Shown here piece after piece: positions 9,582 through 19,806 of a stretch of DNA of 64,000 bases. The notes under the pieces were generated by a model. The model did not search any database and was not told where the DNA came from. It saw only the letters and a list, made by a program, of their open reading frames with translations. The DNA is from Leishmania mexicana MHOM/GT/2001/U1103 (lineage: Eukaryota; Euglenozoa; Kinetoplastea; Trypanosomatida; Trypanosomatidae). The stretch is from contig NC_018324.1 of assembly GCF_000234665.1 (NCBI RefSeq), forward strand, positions 2,044,428 to 2,108,427, read 5' to 3'. Each line of letters opens with the position of its first letter. Position 1 is the stretch's first letter. The position numbers were made by a program, and so were the translations under genes.

Positions 9582-12235
9582 TTTCCTTGCGTTGTTCTTG
9601 CTCCCCACAGCTTTCTAACCTGGGGACGTCTACGCACCTTCGACCCTCCTTCAGGTCCACCACAGCACAGCGATGACACGGTCAAAGTGAACGACGCACC
9701 GATAACGACACACACACACACGGAGCCAACAATAGCGAAAGGCTGGAAATAAAGGTGAGGATGATAAACTTGACAACCACAAAACGCAACGAGTGATATG
9801 AGCAGCGATAGTAAGAAGCAACCACACACGCACGCACGGAGCCTCTACACATACAGAGGCGGTTATAACAACAGGAACGCAGATGGGGCAAGACGGAGGG
9901 GGAGGGAAGGTGTGTGCACAAAAGGTGCTGGCCCGCTTCTGCAACGCACACGGAGGCGCGCCAATCAAGAAGAGCAGCACCCAACTCAGGAGATGACGCT
10001 GACAACTCCAATAAAGACGCTTACGTGCCTGGAGAGGCTTTCTCTTCGCTTCCGCGATGAAATAGGCTTCCACCCGTGTAGCCCCCCAAAAACAAAGGTC
10101 GTTAAGCAAGCACAGAGCAATACGGAAGCACACACACGCAACAGGAGCAACACATAGCACACGGCACCGCCGTCACCAAGGGCAAGGAAAAGTGAAAGAG
10201 GTTAGCCGCGGAAGAGGAAAAAGAAGGGGTGCAGAAAACAAAAACACTTCCTGACCGCACTCAGAGTGTTTTGAATAACACACTCAATAGGCTTTCTCAC
10301 AGACACCTCCCATACACCCCCAGCGCCACCGACGTGATGCTAGTCGAGAGGTGCACGAAGGGCTTCAGAAGGCGAATACCAGTTGATCAATGACAACTTC
10401 GTCGTCGCAAGCGTTGCAGCGTGGCTTCAAAGGGGAAGACGAGGACGAAGAGCACTACCATAAAAGACTGCTGTTCGCGCGCTGTAACTTCTCGCTCCTA
10501 CAACTGAAACGAGCACTGCACAGCTGAGAGTGAGGAAAGGGGGCGAGGTTCCTCTCTCTCTCTTTTTTTTTTTGCGCGTCGGCGCCGTCCCACAGATGGT
10601 GCCAAAGCCGCGTATCTACGTTTTTCTTGAATGCGTGTTCTCATGTTCCGCTTTACTCTGTGAGGGACAACGTAGTGCAAGTTGTAGAGAGTCCACGGAG
10701 CGACACTCACGAACATAGAACGGCGCGGTGTGACTGCCAGCCGGCACGCAACACTGTAAAGGAACACAAGCGAGTTGAAAGGAAAGAGTGAGGGGCCGGG
10801 TGGGTGAGTAGAACGGCACTCATGTGTCGAACATATCCGCTATTTTCGCGTGTACACTTCTCTTTCGTTCAGAGTAGCGGTGTCGCAAAGGGGAGGGAGG
10901 GGGGGGGGCAATGAAGGCACTCCGACACGTCTTTTTTTCGTTCGCTTTCCCTGCCCTGGTCCGCCGCGTGCGCTGACGCCCCTCACGCCGCGGCATACGG
11001 ATGCGCCGATCGACAACACGCGTTCGCCATTTTCGTCTTCCTCTCGGTTCACGTACTGAATAAAGTGCCTGAAGACGCCACAAAAAGCAAACACCACAAA
11101 TATATAAATATATACGCACAAAACATGGATGAAAAAGTAGATATGTAACTAATGAGCGCACCGAACACAGGAAGCCAAAAGGGCGTTTTCCTCTTGGACG
11201 TGCCCATCTCACCACGAATAAGTCAGCAACAGCGTATACACGCCTCCAACCACAGCGCCACAGCCCTCTGGCCGCGACATCTCCCGGTCGCCGAGAACGA
11301 ATCGCGCCATGCGTCCAACAGCATCTGCCCACCCCTTCCTCGGCTACGTGCTGCGCGGTCGGCGTCGGAGGGCTCTGCTCGAGGGCGGTGGCGGTGGCGT
11401 CCGCCCTGCGGGGTTACAGGGGGTGGGGGCCGGGCGCGTGCCGGATGAGCTCCGAGGAACAAGTCGGCCAGCCTCCGGTGAGAGCCCTTCCGAGCCCCGG
11501 CAACCTGGTCGTGCGCCATGCTTCTCCCTCCACGTTCGGGTCCGGAGGACTCGAGGGCGCTGATTCGGGGCTCTCCCTCGCCATGCTCCCGGCACACGTG
11601 CCCTCCACATCGGCGCACCGGGTCGGGCGCAGGAGACGCCGCATGCTCTGCGCACACATGCGCCGTGGCGTCGCGATGCGTATGGTCCCCTTCGCGCCCT
11701 TTTTCGTCCCTCACTCTTGCGCATCGGACAACCGCATGCCTTGCCTGGATGCGGTACACCCAGGCACAGCTGTGCATGGCAGCGCCTGCGCACCGTGTGC
11801 TCGCACTAAGGGGTCTTGGGACCTGCTTCAGTCACACTCAGTTGAGAGGAGAATTCGCAGTGCTGCGTGACGACATCGGGATTGGGGAGAGGCGTAAAAT
11901 GTGTGAAAAAGCTTTTCGGCGAAAGCGTAACACAACGCAACGTGGATGGCAGAGGCCAGTAAAAATAAAAAAATCAAACAAATGAGAAGCACCGAGGGAC
12001 AAGGGACGACGTGCAACCTATCGACTTTCGCATGCGAAACGGGTATCAAAGTCTCCGTGCGCTGCTGCTGCACAGAAGTGCACGTTGATCTACCTCTGCG
12101 TGCAACACAGACACACCAAGGTAAGGACACAACTCTAACACGTCAAGGCATAACATTAGCCGATGCCCCTCTCTTTTCTGCCGCTTTACGAGCCTCCTTT
12201 TCGACCCCCGCGCTCAGGTCAACAAAACACCTATA
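9582..12235. other. Gene-free region, NDH2 3' UTR / PTP1 5' UTR
   Basis: About 2.65 kb with no supported gene. It contains short AC-rich stretches near 9710 and 10132, purine-rich tracts on the plus strand, and one family A repeat (11184-11831). Open frames here are Cys/Ser/Phe-rich translations of microsatellites and pyrimidine tracts. Confidence 0.65.
11184..11831 (-). repeat. Family A interspersed repeat, copy A2 (SIDER-like)
   Basis: The core is almost identical to A1, A3 and A4; visible differences include loss of GC in CTCC(GC)AACC near 11248 and CGCGACAT for CGCAACAT near 11273. On the mRNA strand it ends in GATGGGCACGTCCAAGAGG followed by AAAAC. It begins about 400 nt after the NDH2 stop. 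It shares both outer flanks with A1 in places and the GACGTGCCC end with A4. Confidence 0.88.
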
Positions 12236-13810
12236 CTACATTTTTGGTTCGGTCGACGTGGCAGCGGGTGCTGCGTGAGCCTCCTGGGAGCCCTCCATGG
12301 CTTGTCCATGCGGGGCCAGTGGCGTCGACTCTCCAGGCTTTCGAGGTAGGAATCTCTTGTTAGCACCCTCTTTCTCGACGGCAGGGGTATAGATGCTCTC
12401 TGGATTCACAGCGTGCAGCATCTCAGGAGCCTTGCGACTCATCTCCTTCGACACTTCCTCCACTGCCAGGGCCGAGTACATGCGGTCCTCAGCAAGGTCG
12501 CCAATGTACGTGATATCGCGGCCGAAGATCTGGCTGCCGGCCCAATTCACGATTACGTAGAGCTTGCTGCGGATCGAGCCGAGAATCGTGAGGTAGGCGC
12601 TTTTCCACACCCACAGCGCCGTAAAGCCGTTCAGGTCAAACTTAAACTTGTTGCCGAGCGAGACGATGGCGGAGCGGTTGCCGATGGAGGCCATGCTACC
12701 CAGACTGCGGTACGCAAACGGTTTGCTCATCTGCTTTCCCTTGAGCAGATTGTTCATCTCCTTCCCAATGTAGCGGCCTTGGCGGGAGGCGACGGCGGCC
12801 AGCGTCGGCAGCGGTCTCTCGTTGCTGGCCGCGCAGTCGCCAGCGGCAAACACGTTCAGAATCGGCTTGCCATCGCGCAGAACGCGCAAGTGGTCATCGA
12901 TGGAGATGCGTCCGCGATTCGTCTTGTCGCAATTCAGGGCCTTCGTGACCGGACACGAGCCGACACCGGTGCTCCACACCACCAACCCCGTCGGGAGCAC
13001 CTCGCCTGACTTGGTGAACACTTCCTCATCTGTCACACCCACTACGGCTGTCTTGCGAATTTCGACACCCAGCTGGTTCAGCCGGAGCTGGCCGTATCGC
13101 CGCAGCGCGGTATCAAAGGATCCGAGCACCTCACCCGCCTCCAGCACGGTCACCTTACAGTACGGCAGCAGTGAGGTGTTGACGTTCTTGATGTCTTCCC
13201 GGAAGAACTCGGCGAGGTTGGCGGCAAACTCGATACCTGTTGGACCGCCACCCACGACCACCGTGTGCAGCAGCCGCTTCGCCTCCGCGATCGAGGTGGT
13301 TGGAAGATTAGCGGTCATGATGTTCTGCACGAGGCGCTTGCGGATGCCGCGGGCCTCGTTCACCTCACGCAGGAAGAACGCTTTCTCCTCCACGCCAGGG
13401 ATGTTGAACGTGTTGGGGCGGGCACCGTAAGCCATGATGAGGTAGTCGTACGGGACGCTAAATGTGTTCACCGGCACATTCTCCGAGCCGCCAACAACGC
13501 CGACGCCGACACACTTCACCTGCTTCTCGTCGAAATCCACGTCGTAGATGACGCTTCGAAGGAAGCGGTGCGGCAGCTTTGCAAGAGCAGGTTGGATGTT
13601 CGTGATGGGCTCACATACGGAGCGGAACTCAAGCGTGCCAGTCGTCGTCTGCGGCAGCAGCGGGGTGAAGACCATGTGGTTGCGAGTTGAGATGACGTGG
13701 ATGTTGCACAAGTTGGGGTCAATGTGGTGAGCAGCGTAGCAGCCAGCCCATCCCGTGCCTAGCACCACCACGTTTGGCTTCGTCAGCCGCCGTAAAGTGC
13801 TGCGCAGCAT
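12236..13810 (-). CDS. NDH2: Type II (alternative) NADH:ubiquinone oxidoreductase
   Basis: 524 residues, ATG at 13810. This rotenone-insensitive flavoenzyme passes electrons from NADH to ubiquinone at the mitochondrial inner membrane without pumping protons. Two dinucleotide-binding folds are plain: VVVLGTGWAGCYAAHHI (14-30) for FAD and TVVVGGGPTGIEFAANLAE (183-201) for NADH. Further family landmarks are the YGARPNTFNIPGV segment (128-140), VFAAGDCAA and LPTLAAVASRQGRYIG, which forms part of the quinone site, and a C-terminal amphipathic region. The first 12 residues (MLRSTLRRLTKP) look like a short mitochondrial presequence. The C-terminal ~50 residues are a low-complexity extension. Confidence 0.96.
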   Translation of the reverse strand: MLRSTLRRLTKPNVVVLGTGWAGCYAAHHIDPNLCNIHVISTRNHMVFTPLLPQTTTGTLEFRSVCEPITNIQPALAKLPHRFLRSVIYDVDFDEKQVKCVGVGVVGGSENVPVNTFSVPYDYLIMAYGARPNTFNIPGVEEKAFFLREVNEARGIRKRLVQNIMTANLPTTSIAEAKRLLHTVVVGGGPTGIEFAANLAEFFREDIKNVNTSLLPYCKVTVLEAGEVLGSFDTALRRYGQLRLNQLGVEIRKTAVVGVTDEEVFTKSGEVLPTGLVVWSTGVGSCPVTKALNCDKTNRGRISIDDHLRVLRDGKPILNVFAAGDCAASNERPLPTLAAVASRQGRYIGKEMNNLLKGKQMSKPFAYRSLGSMASIGNRSAIVSLGNKFKFDLNGFTALWVWKSAYLTILGSIRSKLYVIVNWAGSQIFGRDITYIGDLAEDRMYSALAVEEVSKEMSRKAPEMLHAVNPESIYTPAVEKEGANKRFLPRKPGESTPLAPHGQAMEGSQEAHAAPAATSTEPKM

Positions 13811-13837
13811 GGCTGGGGTTAGGGCGAGGGCGGGGGT

Positions 13838-13862
13838 CTAGCGTAGAGGGCGATGAGACACG
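13838..13862 (-). promoter_or_regulatory. Candidate trans-splice acceptor for NDH2
   Basis: On the minus strand TCTCATCGCCCTCTACGCTAG ends with an AG at 13838-13839, about 28 nt before the NDH2 ATG. The upstream run is pyrimidine-rich, as spliced-leader acceptors require. No RNA evidence is available. Confidence 0.35.
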
Positions 13863-15019
13863 AGAATGGCCGCGAATCCAGATCTCGCCAAAAGCCACCA
13901 AATCCGCCGGCTACCGAAGAACTCGGGAAAGGTAAAGCGTGGGAGAGAGAGTAGACCTATACGCACACAGACACAGGCGCGGCGGCACAGACGCCGTCAA
14001 CAGCAATACACAAGCAACGGGGGAAAAAGAAGCACGCAAAGAAAATGCAGAAATCAACGGAGAGCACAAGAAAGTTAACAGCAAGCAAGAGGGGTGCCTC
14101 GAAATCAAAGGGATTTCGTAAGCGGGAGTGTGAATGTGCGTACGGTAGATAGGAACGCGAAGATAACCGATCGGAGGGTTGAGACCAAGAACGTGCGAAA
14201 AAAACGGTGTGCCTAAGGGTGAGCAGCGGGAAAGACCTCGTCGAAGGAGACCGACACCGCTGCGTTGCAAATTTCGTGTCCCTTCTTCGGCGTGCGCGCC
14301 TCTGTGTGTCTGTATGGGTATGTATGATTATTCCTTCCCTTACGGATAAGCGCTTGTGTGTTTATCCGGGGCAAGCACGTACACCGTAGAAGAAGAATGA
14401 GCCCCACAAACAAAAAATAAGAGAGTCGTATGTGGCCTTGTTAGGTTTCTGGCGTGCGAGTGTATTTTGTGCTCGAGGAGGAAGGCTGAGAGGACCAAGA
14501 GGGGAGAGCGAGAGAGCGAAAGCGAGACCACACAGTGACACACGGACAAAGTGAGTAGATTTAACGCGTGAATAGTGCTTACAAGTAAGAGGGTAAAAAC
14601 AAAGAACGGTGCGCGACAGTAGAGGAAAGGCGCGGGGGATAGAGGGGTGTGTAGTATTAGTGGTGGTGGTGGGGTATGTAGCAAGGCCCCAAGTAACAGC
14701 GAAACAACAACAGAAAAATTCAAGGCCCGGCAACGCGTCGACGTTCGTCCGTGAACGATTACTTCGGAAAAATTAAGGAGTGCAATGTACTTTGATGTGC
14801 TTGGCTGTAGATCGTTCCTTTTTTTCGCCTTTTGGGGGTGTAAATGGGAGGGAGAGGAGAGAGGGCGAGTGTCGATGAGTGCCAACAACTGTCGAGTAGA
14901 TCGCGATGAGGGTGGTGGCGCGTTATGGTCAGATGTGAACGGCAAGGGGAAAGGCCAGCGGTGGTGATGGAAGGACAAGTAGAACAGGCTGCAGAAAGGG
15001 ATGATCAAGCAATGCGCCA

Positions 15020-15260
15020 TAGGAAAAGGCATGACGCACCTCATTCAGAGACGGCGACCCCTCAGCCTCTGAGTCCCAGCCGCCTACCCCGATGCGCACC
15101 TCTGCAGAAGCACAAGAGACTCAGGGGCCGCCTCCGTAGTGGAAATGGCGCCGGGAAAAGGGACGTGTGGCGCTGCCCTCCCGCACTGAGTGATGTGGCA
15201 TTTCAGCATGCGTGGGCTTGTGTGCGTCCCCATTGCATGGGAGGCGCTCTCTCTCCTCCG
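15020..15260 (-). repeat. Possible degenerate SIDER-like remnant
   Basis: The stretch has a CGCACTGAGTGATGTGG block followed by GTGTGCGTCCCCATTGC, loosely like the end of family B (CGCACTGAGGGGTGCGTCCCC). It lies within 450 nt after the PRPS stop, the usual position. The resemblance is weak and judged by eye. Confidence 0.25.
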
Positions 15261-15371
15261 CTTGTTCGTGCGCTTCATTTTTTTTTTTGCTTTGTTTCGA
15301 CGTGTGCTCAGGTCATGCTGCGAGGGAGAGAGAGAGGGCGAGAACCCGCGGTCAGGCGTTCCTCCTCCGTA

Positions 15372-15397
15372 TGTGTGTGTGTGTGTGTGTGTGTGTT
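15372..15397. repeat. (TG)13 microsatellite
   Basis: Uninterrupted TG dinucleotides about 40 nt downstream of the PRPS stop codon in the direction of transcription. Confidence 0.9.
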
Positions 15398-15437
15398 ATC
15401 GTTTTTCTTTTTCTTGCTTCGTGCGCCTCCGTAGGTG

Positions 15438-16514
15438 TTACTCGTTACAACGCGACCACTCATCCTCCTCTACAAGGGACTCGAGTACCTGCAGGTCATC
15501 TTCATGCTTCGGCATGAAGTGCTCCGGTTGCCCCACCGTCTCGAGACTCTCCTCCGAATGCATGCGGTAAATGGCATCGGCCAGAAGCTTTGCGATGGAA
15601 ATGACCTTAATCTTCTTGCACTTCTGGCGGGACTCCTCTTGCGGAATGCTATCCGTAACTACCACCTCGACCAACGCATCGCACTGCGTGAGGCGCTCAC
15701 ACGCGGGGTCGGTGAAGATGCCGTGCGTCGCATAGGCGTGCACTTCTTTCGCACCGTACTCCTTCAGCACCTCTGCCGCCTTGCACAGCGTGCCGGCCGT
15801 GTCGATCATGTCATCCACAATGATGCACACACACTCATCGACCTCGCCAACCAACTGCATCGACTCGATCTGGTTGGCCACGACGCGGCGCTTAAGGATT
15901 GTGACAATGCGACTGGCGCCGATGCGGTCACACATGCGGCGTGCCCGGTTCACCGCTCCAGCGTCTGGTGCCACAACCACCAAGTTGTTCGGAGTGAAGT
16001 TCTTCTGTTTGACGTACTCGGCAAACTCGGAGCTGGGGCTGATGTCCGCCACCGGGCACCCGTGGAAGAAGCCTTGAATCTGGCCGCAGTGCAGGTCCAT
16101 CGTCACGACGCCGTTGACGCCCATCTCCGTTACCATCCGCGCTACAGCGGACGCGCTGATCGGCACGCGGCCCGTGTGCTTGCGGTCCTGGCGAGCGTAT
16201 CCGTAGTGCGGAATCACGGCAATCACGCGACGCGCCGACGACAGCTTCAGGGTGTGAATGATCAGCAGCAGCTCCATCACCGCCTGATTCACGTTCGTGC
16301 CGGCGCCGTTGCCGCAGGTCGGTTGAATGACGAAGATGTCATCGCCGCGGATCGACTCGAGGATCTTCACAATTGTCTCCCCGTTAGCGAAGCTTCCGAC
16401 GCGGCTGGCGGTGACGGGGATGCTGAGGTAGCGGCACACGTCCTCGGCGAGCTTCGGGTTTGCGTTGCCGTGCACTACGCGTAGGGAGCCGTTGCGGCTG
16501 TTGCACGATTCCAT
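15438..16514 (-). CDS. PRPS: Ribose-phosphate pyrophosphokinase (PRPP synthetase)
   Basis: 358 residues, ATG at 16514. It makes PRPP from ribose 5-phosphate and ATP for nucleotide salvage, essential where purines cannot be made de novo. Family motifs are complete: SFANGETIVKI (41-51), YARQDRKHTGRVPISA (106-121) carrying the flexible loop, VVTMDLHCGQIQGFF (136-150), VVVAPDAGAVNRAR (179-192) and the PRPP-binding loop IIVDDMIDTAGT (231-242). The C-terminus (WSRCNE) is not an SKL-type glycosomal signal and no obvious PTS2 is seen, so location is open. It carries ~25 extra acidic residues at the C-terminus relative to bacterial enzymes. Confidence 0.96.
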   Translation of the reverse strand: MESCNSRNGSLRVVHGNANPKLAEDVCRYLSIPVTASRVGSFANGETIVKILESIRGDDIFVIQPTCGNGAGTNVNQAVMELLLIIHTLKLSSARRVIAVIPHYGYARQDRKHTGRVPISASAVARMVTEMGVNGVVTMDLHCGQIQGFFHGCPVADISPSSEFAEYVKQKNFTPNNLVVVAPDAGAVNRARRMCDRIGASRIVTILKRRVVANQIESMQLVGEVDECVCIIVDDMIDTAGTLCKAAEVLKEYGAKEVHAYATHGIFTDPACERLTQCDALVEVVVTDSIPQEESRQKCKKIKVISIAKLLADAIYRMHSEESLETVGQPEHFMPKHEDDLQVLESLVEEDEWSRCNE

Positions 16515-17672
16515 GATGGATGAAGGAGAGCGGGAACGCAGGAAAAAGAAATGCCGCAGACAAGCTGAGGAGGACGAGGGTGCACGGACGTTGGTCGGCC
16601 GGGGCCTCGTTAATGCCGTGGACGCGTCTCTTCTTCTTTCTCAAAACGATCGGTTCACTGGACAGCTCTTGTCAACAATAATAAAAAAGATCGCTCTGCT
16701 GCAGAGATACAAAAAAAGGCGCGAAACTGAAGGTGGTGGTTGTGGCGGGGAATACTGCCCCGCTTCCGGTTGTGGCTGCCTTGATGAGGCGTCCCGCAGA
16801 GATCATGCACACTTTTCGAGTCGGCTGTGTATGTGTGCGAAAGGTGGGCGGCGTGGATGCCTTCCGTGGGCAACGGGGAGGATGCTGGCTGGGTAGGTGA
16901 GGGAAAAGAGAGAGAGACGGGCACGGCTAAAGAAAAAGTGAGACGTGAGAGAAAACATTCAACGGTAAAAAAAAAGAATGATTAGATCCAGTTCAACGAA
17001 GTGATCTGCCCTTTGCCTTGCCTTGCTCGTCCTTCGTCCTTTGGTGAGGGTCTCCTTAACGCTGGACTTATTGATGGGGCAAGGGTTCGAAACAGTACAC
17101 TGGGCGTATGTGTGTGCGTATGTGCAAGCGCCACGGTTAACGAATCTACTTGCCAAGTAGCTTGCGCTTACGCAGAGAGCGAAGAAAACTCCACCTTGGA
17201 AAAGGCACAGTGGTGGGGAGAGGGAGTGTCGGAGAGGCATGCACGCAGATATAGATGCACTAGGAAACAGGATGTGGGCAAACGAAGGGAGAGCGCCGCG
17301 ACTCAGCCCCCCAGCCTCCCACACAAGCCCACACCCAGGTGCTGTATGGATGCTGTCCTGCTCTCTCCACGTACTACAACTCTGAAGAGCACGGGTGCGG
17401 TGCTTGCTCAGAGGATGCTAGCAGAGGAGTGTTGAGGTGGGACGTGCAGAACACGGCGCGTTGTGATCCCACGCATAGGTGCCCTCGCATGGCTGCTATT
17501 GGTTGATGGGCCGTTTTTGTGAGAGACAACTCTGCGACGGCAGGCGACTGTCACGGCGGGGAAGTCGCACGAATGGCGGGCATCAACTCAAGTAGGACAA
17601 CACACACACCCACAAAATACACATGCACACACAACGACGGCAACGCATCGGCGTCAGAGTGATTCGCGAATC
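16515..17672. other. Gene-free region, BCS1-like 3' UTR / PRPS 5' UTR
   Basis: About 1.16 kb with no supported gene. A sense-strand polypyrimidine stretch upstream of the PRPS ATG (about 16525-16585) with a CCTCAG could hold its trans-splice acceptor. The 17280-17550 stretch may hold a degenerate SIDER-like remnant, with the block GTGATCCCACGCATAGG. Confidence 0.55.
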
Positions 17673-19478
17673 TCACTTGCTCTCCGCTCGAGGCCCGGAT
17701 GTGAGCGACGCGTAGACGGCGTCCAGCAACCTCTGCTGGTACTGTGCCGGCGTGCAGGCGACGGAGTGATCGTCCTCGTGAGCGCTGAGGCTCGCACTGG
17801 GCAACCTCAGGTTCTCTACTGCCGAGCAAGGGGACCCTTGGAGCGCCTGTTGAAAGGACGCCTCCATCTCGCGCAACTGCTCCGCGTGCAGTGGCTGGAA
17901 CCTGATGCGGCGATCGATACGGCCAGGCCGCAGGAGCACCTCGGCAAACGGGATGCGACTGGTATCATTCGTTGTGATCAAGAGCAGCCGCCCTTCGCTG
18001 CTGGAAACGCCGTCCAGGGCATTCAGTAACGCACTGAGGGACATGGCAGAGCGAGGACCACCGCCAATGTCTGTCGAGTAGGGCGATGCAGGCGAAGCCG
18101 CGCTTGTTTCGGCTGCTGCTACTGCGGGTGTGTCGCTTCCGCTGGGGTAGAGAGAGCTTCTTCCAGTCCCCGGTGGCGTCTTGAGGACATTTTCGAGATC
18201 CTCGATAAGTAGAATCGACCGGCGCGGCAGGCTACTGGTGAGCGACAGTAGCGCGTCGTCGTCCATGTTGTCACTGCGAAGGGAGAGAATGTGGACAGGG
18301 AGCCCCAACTCCCCAGCGAGTGCCATCACGAAGCTCGTTTTGCCAGTGCCGGGCGGCCCCTCAAGCAGGTATCCGCGACGCCACGGGATCCCCAGCGCCG
18401 CGTACGTGTCTTTTAGCTGCAAAAAAAGTCTCGCCTCCTCGACAACGGCCTTGGTGTCCGCAGGGAGGTACAACGTGGACAGCGGCCGCCGGATGCGTTC
18501 GGACAGGAGATGCCACCGTGGGCCGTATCCCTCGCTGAGGTAGATGTGCACCGTGTTGCGCACATTTGCCCGCCACGACTCCTGTACGTGTGTCATGAAC
18601 TGTTGCACCACAGCCCGGCGGCGCGTGAAGAAGGTCAGAGTGAGTTTGTCGTTCTCGCGATCCACGCGATTGGCCGCGGCGGCCTTCTGCTTAGATGGAT
18701 CTTCTGCGCGCGTAATGTAGATCCACGTTGACTCGAAGCGGAGCAGGTGACTCCCGTAGCCCGGTACCAGCATGACGCGCGCGTCGACGTCCGCGGTTGC
18801 AGCGACGTCGCCTGACAGCGGCGATGGCATCTCACCCCACACCGTCTTCTGCTCGTCCTGCACGGTGATCGGCTTCAAGCCCAGGTTTCGGATACGCTGC
18901 CCACGCGGCTGACGACCCATCCAGTCCATGATCATCGCGAACTCCTGCGAGGATGAGCGCACCTCCAGTGTCGTGACGCAGGTGTTTTTGATGGCGTGCC
19001 ACATGACTGACTTCTGCGCTGTGAATAGGTCCCACAGGATTGAAAGGAGAAAGACGGCAACGGCAAGCGTGGTTGCTTGCTTGCTTCCGAACGCGCTACT
19101 ACTAGGTTCAGTCTTCCCGTCTTCCCCGCTGTGGCGCTCTTGGTCCGATGACCTGTCACTAGAAGGGCCGCCACCACCCTGCTGCTGCTGACGGGCACGT
19201 CGTCTTTCCCTGCCGCGCCGCGGCTGTGGGTCGCTGCCGTCTGGTGTTGGGGACGCGGTGCCTAGTGGGACGCTCCCCACGTTTCCAGTGCGACGGTAAA
19301 GGAGCGCAGCGAGCCCCATCGGGGGAGTGAGGAGGTCGGACGGGTGTGGCATGCCAAAGTGCCTTCTTGCAACGCGCAGCGCCTGGTGCGCAGAGTACGC
19401 ACCGCAGCGCGTGAGGGAGCTGTGCTGCGACACCGGCGCCCGGATCCATCGCGCGGCCACGCGCACGTACCGCTGCAT
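17673..19478 (-). CDS. BCS1-like mitochondrial AAA ATPase
   Basis: 601 residues, ATG at 19478. BCS1 inserts the Rieske iron-sulfur protein into respiratory complex III. Seen here: a basic N-terminus (MQRYVRVAARWIR), a low-complexity stretch (75-130), one membrane segment (about 136-152), a BCS1-type N-domain (about 155-330), Walker A GPPGTGKT (374-381), Walker B SILLIEDLE (421-429), TTND sensor (502-505) and the arginine finger region LLRPGRIDRRI (516-526). A ~45-residue Ser/Pro/Ala-rich insertion (434-478) lies between Walker B and sensor 1, where classical BCS1 is short. The N-terminal extension before the membrane helix is longer than in yeast. Several BCS1-like paralogues may exist, so complex III assembly is likely rather than proven. 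Confidence 0.9.
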   Translation of the reverse strand: MQRYVRVAARWIRAPVSQHSSLTRCGAYSAHQALRVARRHFGMPHPSDLLTPPMGLAALLYRRTGNVGSVPLGTASPTPDGSDPQPRRGRERRRARQQQQGGGGPSSDRSSDQERHSGEDGKTEPSSSAFGSKQATTLAVAVFLLSILWDLFTAQKSVMWHAIKNTCVTTLEVRSSSQEFAMIMDWMGRQPRGQRIRNLGLKPITVQDEQKTVWGEMPSPLSGDVAATADVDARVMLVPGYGSHLLRFESTWIYITRAEDPSKQKAAAANRVDRENDKLTLTFFTRRRAVVQQFMTHVQESWRANVRNTVHIYLSEGYGPRWHLLSERIRRPLSTLYLPADTKAVVEEARLFLQLKDTYAALGIPWRRGYLLEGPPGTGKTSFVMALAGELGLPVHILSLRSDNMDDDALLSLTSSLPRRSILLIEDLENVLKTPPGTGRSSLYPSGSDTPAVAAAETSAASPASPYSTDIGGGPRSAMSLSALLNALDGVSSSEGRLLLITTNDTSRIPFAEVLLRPGRIDRRIRFQPLHAEQLREMEASFQQALQGSPCSAVENLRLPSASLSAHEDDHSVACTPAQYQQRLLDAVYASLTSGPRAESK

Positions 19479-19806
19479 GCGCGTCTTCGATTACGTATGC
19501 GTGAGACTTGTGTGGAGGGGTGCCCCGGCACGCTCTCTGCGCGCGAGCATGCTAGTGCTCAACGAACAGGGGGAGGGGGCTAAAAAAGAGGAAAGGGAAA
19601 GACAGAGCGGCTGTGGTGATGGTGTGGTGGAGGATTGAGTCGCACGGTCATGGGTTCGGTTTTTGCAAAGAAAAAAAGAGGACGAGGGTGTCCTCCTATG
19701 CGACTAGTGCGAGGCGTGAGCCGAGCATGAACGGTGAAACATTCAGTAACTTCCACATGAGGGACTGACTTTGCTTTCCGCATCGGCTTACCCCTTCGCC
19801 GACGCC
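19479..19806. other. Intergenic region, SelD 3' UTR / BCS1-like 5' UTR
   Basis: Short spacer with no recognisable feature beyond a sense-strand pyrimidine-rich stretch around 19565-19610, upstream of the BCS1-like ATG. Confidence 0.5.

Larger units (their letters stand above)
13811..15437. other. Gene-free region, PRPS 3' UTR / NDH2 5' UTR
   Basis: No supported gene. A minus-strand open frame of 234 codons at 14340-15044 is Ser/Leu/His/Pro-rich and reads like translated pyrimidine-rich UTR. A (TG)n microsatellite lies at 15372-15397 and a possible degenerate SIDER remnant at about 15020-15260. Confidence 0.6.

Noticed and set aside
14340..15044. 234-codon minus-strand frame between PRPS and NDH2
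   Set aside because: Ser/Pro/His/Leu-rich translation of pyrimidine-rich UTR, no family resemblance, no coding-type composition.
15435..16484. 349-codon open frame on the plus strand
   Set aside because: It is the antisense shadow of PRPP synthetase; G/C-rich third positions keep the opposite frame open. The same applies to long plus-strand frames at 30314-31351 (opposite L2HGDH), 21264-22505 (opposite the SF1-like gene), 12413-13009 and 57601-58536.
17075..17100. tRNA B-box-like GGGTTCGAAAC
   Set aside because: No matching A box, acceptor stem or anticodon arm could be laid out around it; similar TTCGAA hits at 1729 and 22830 also fail.
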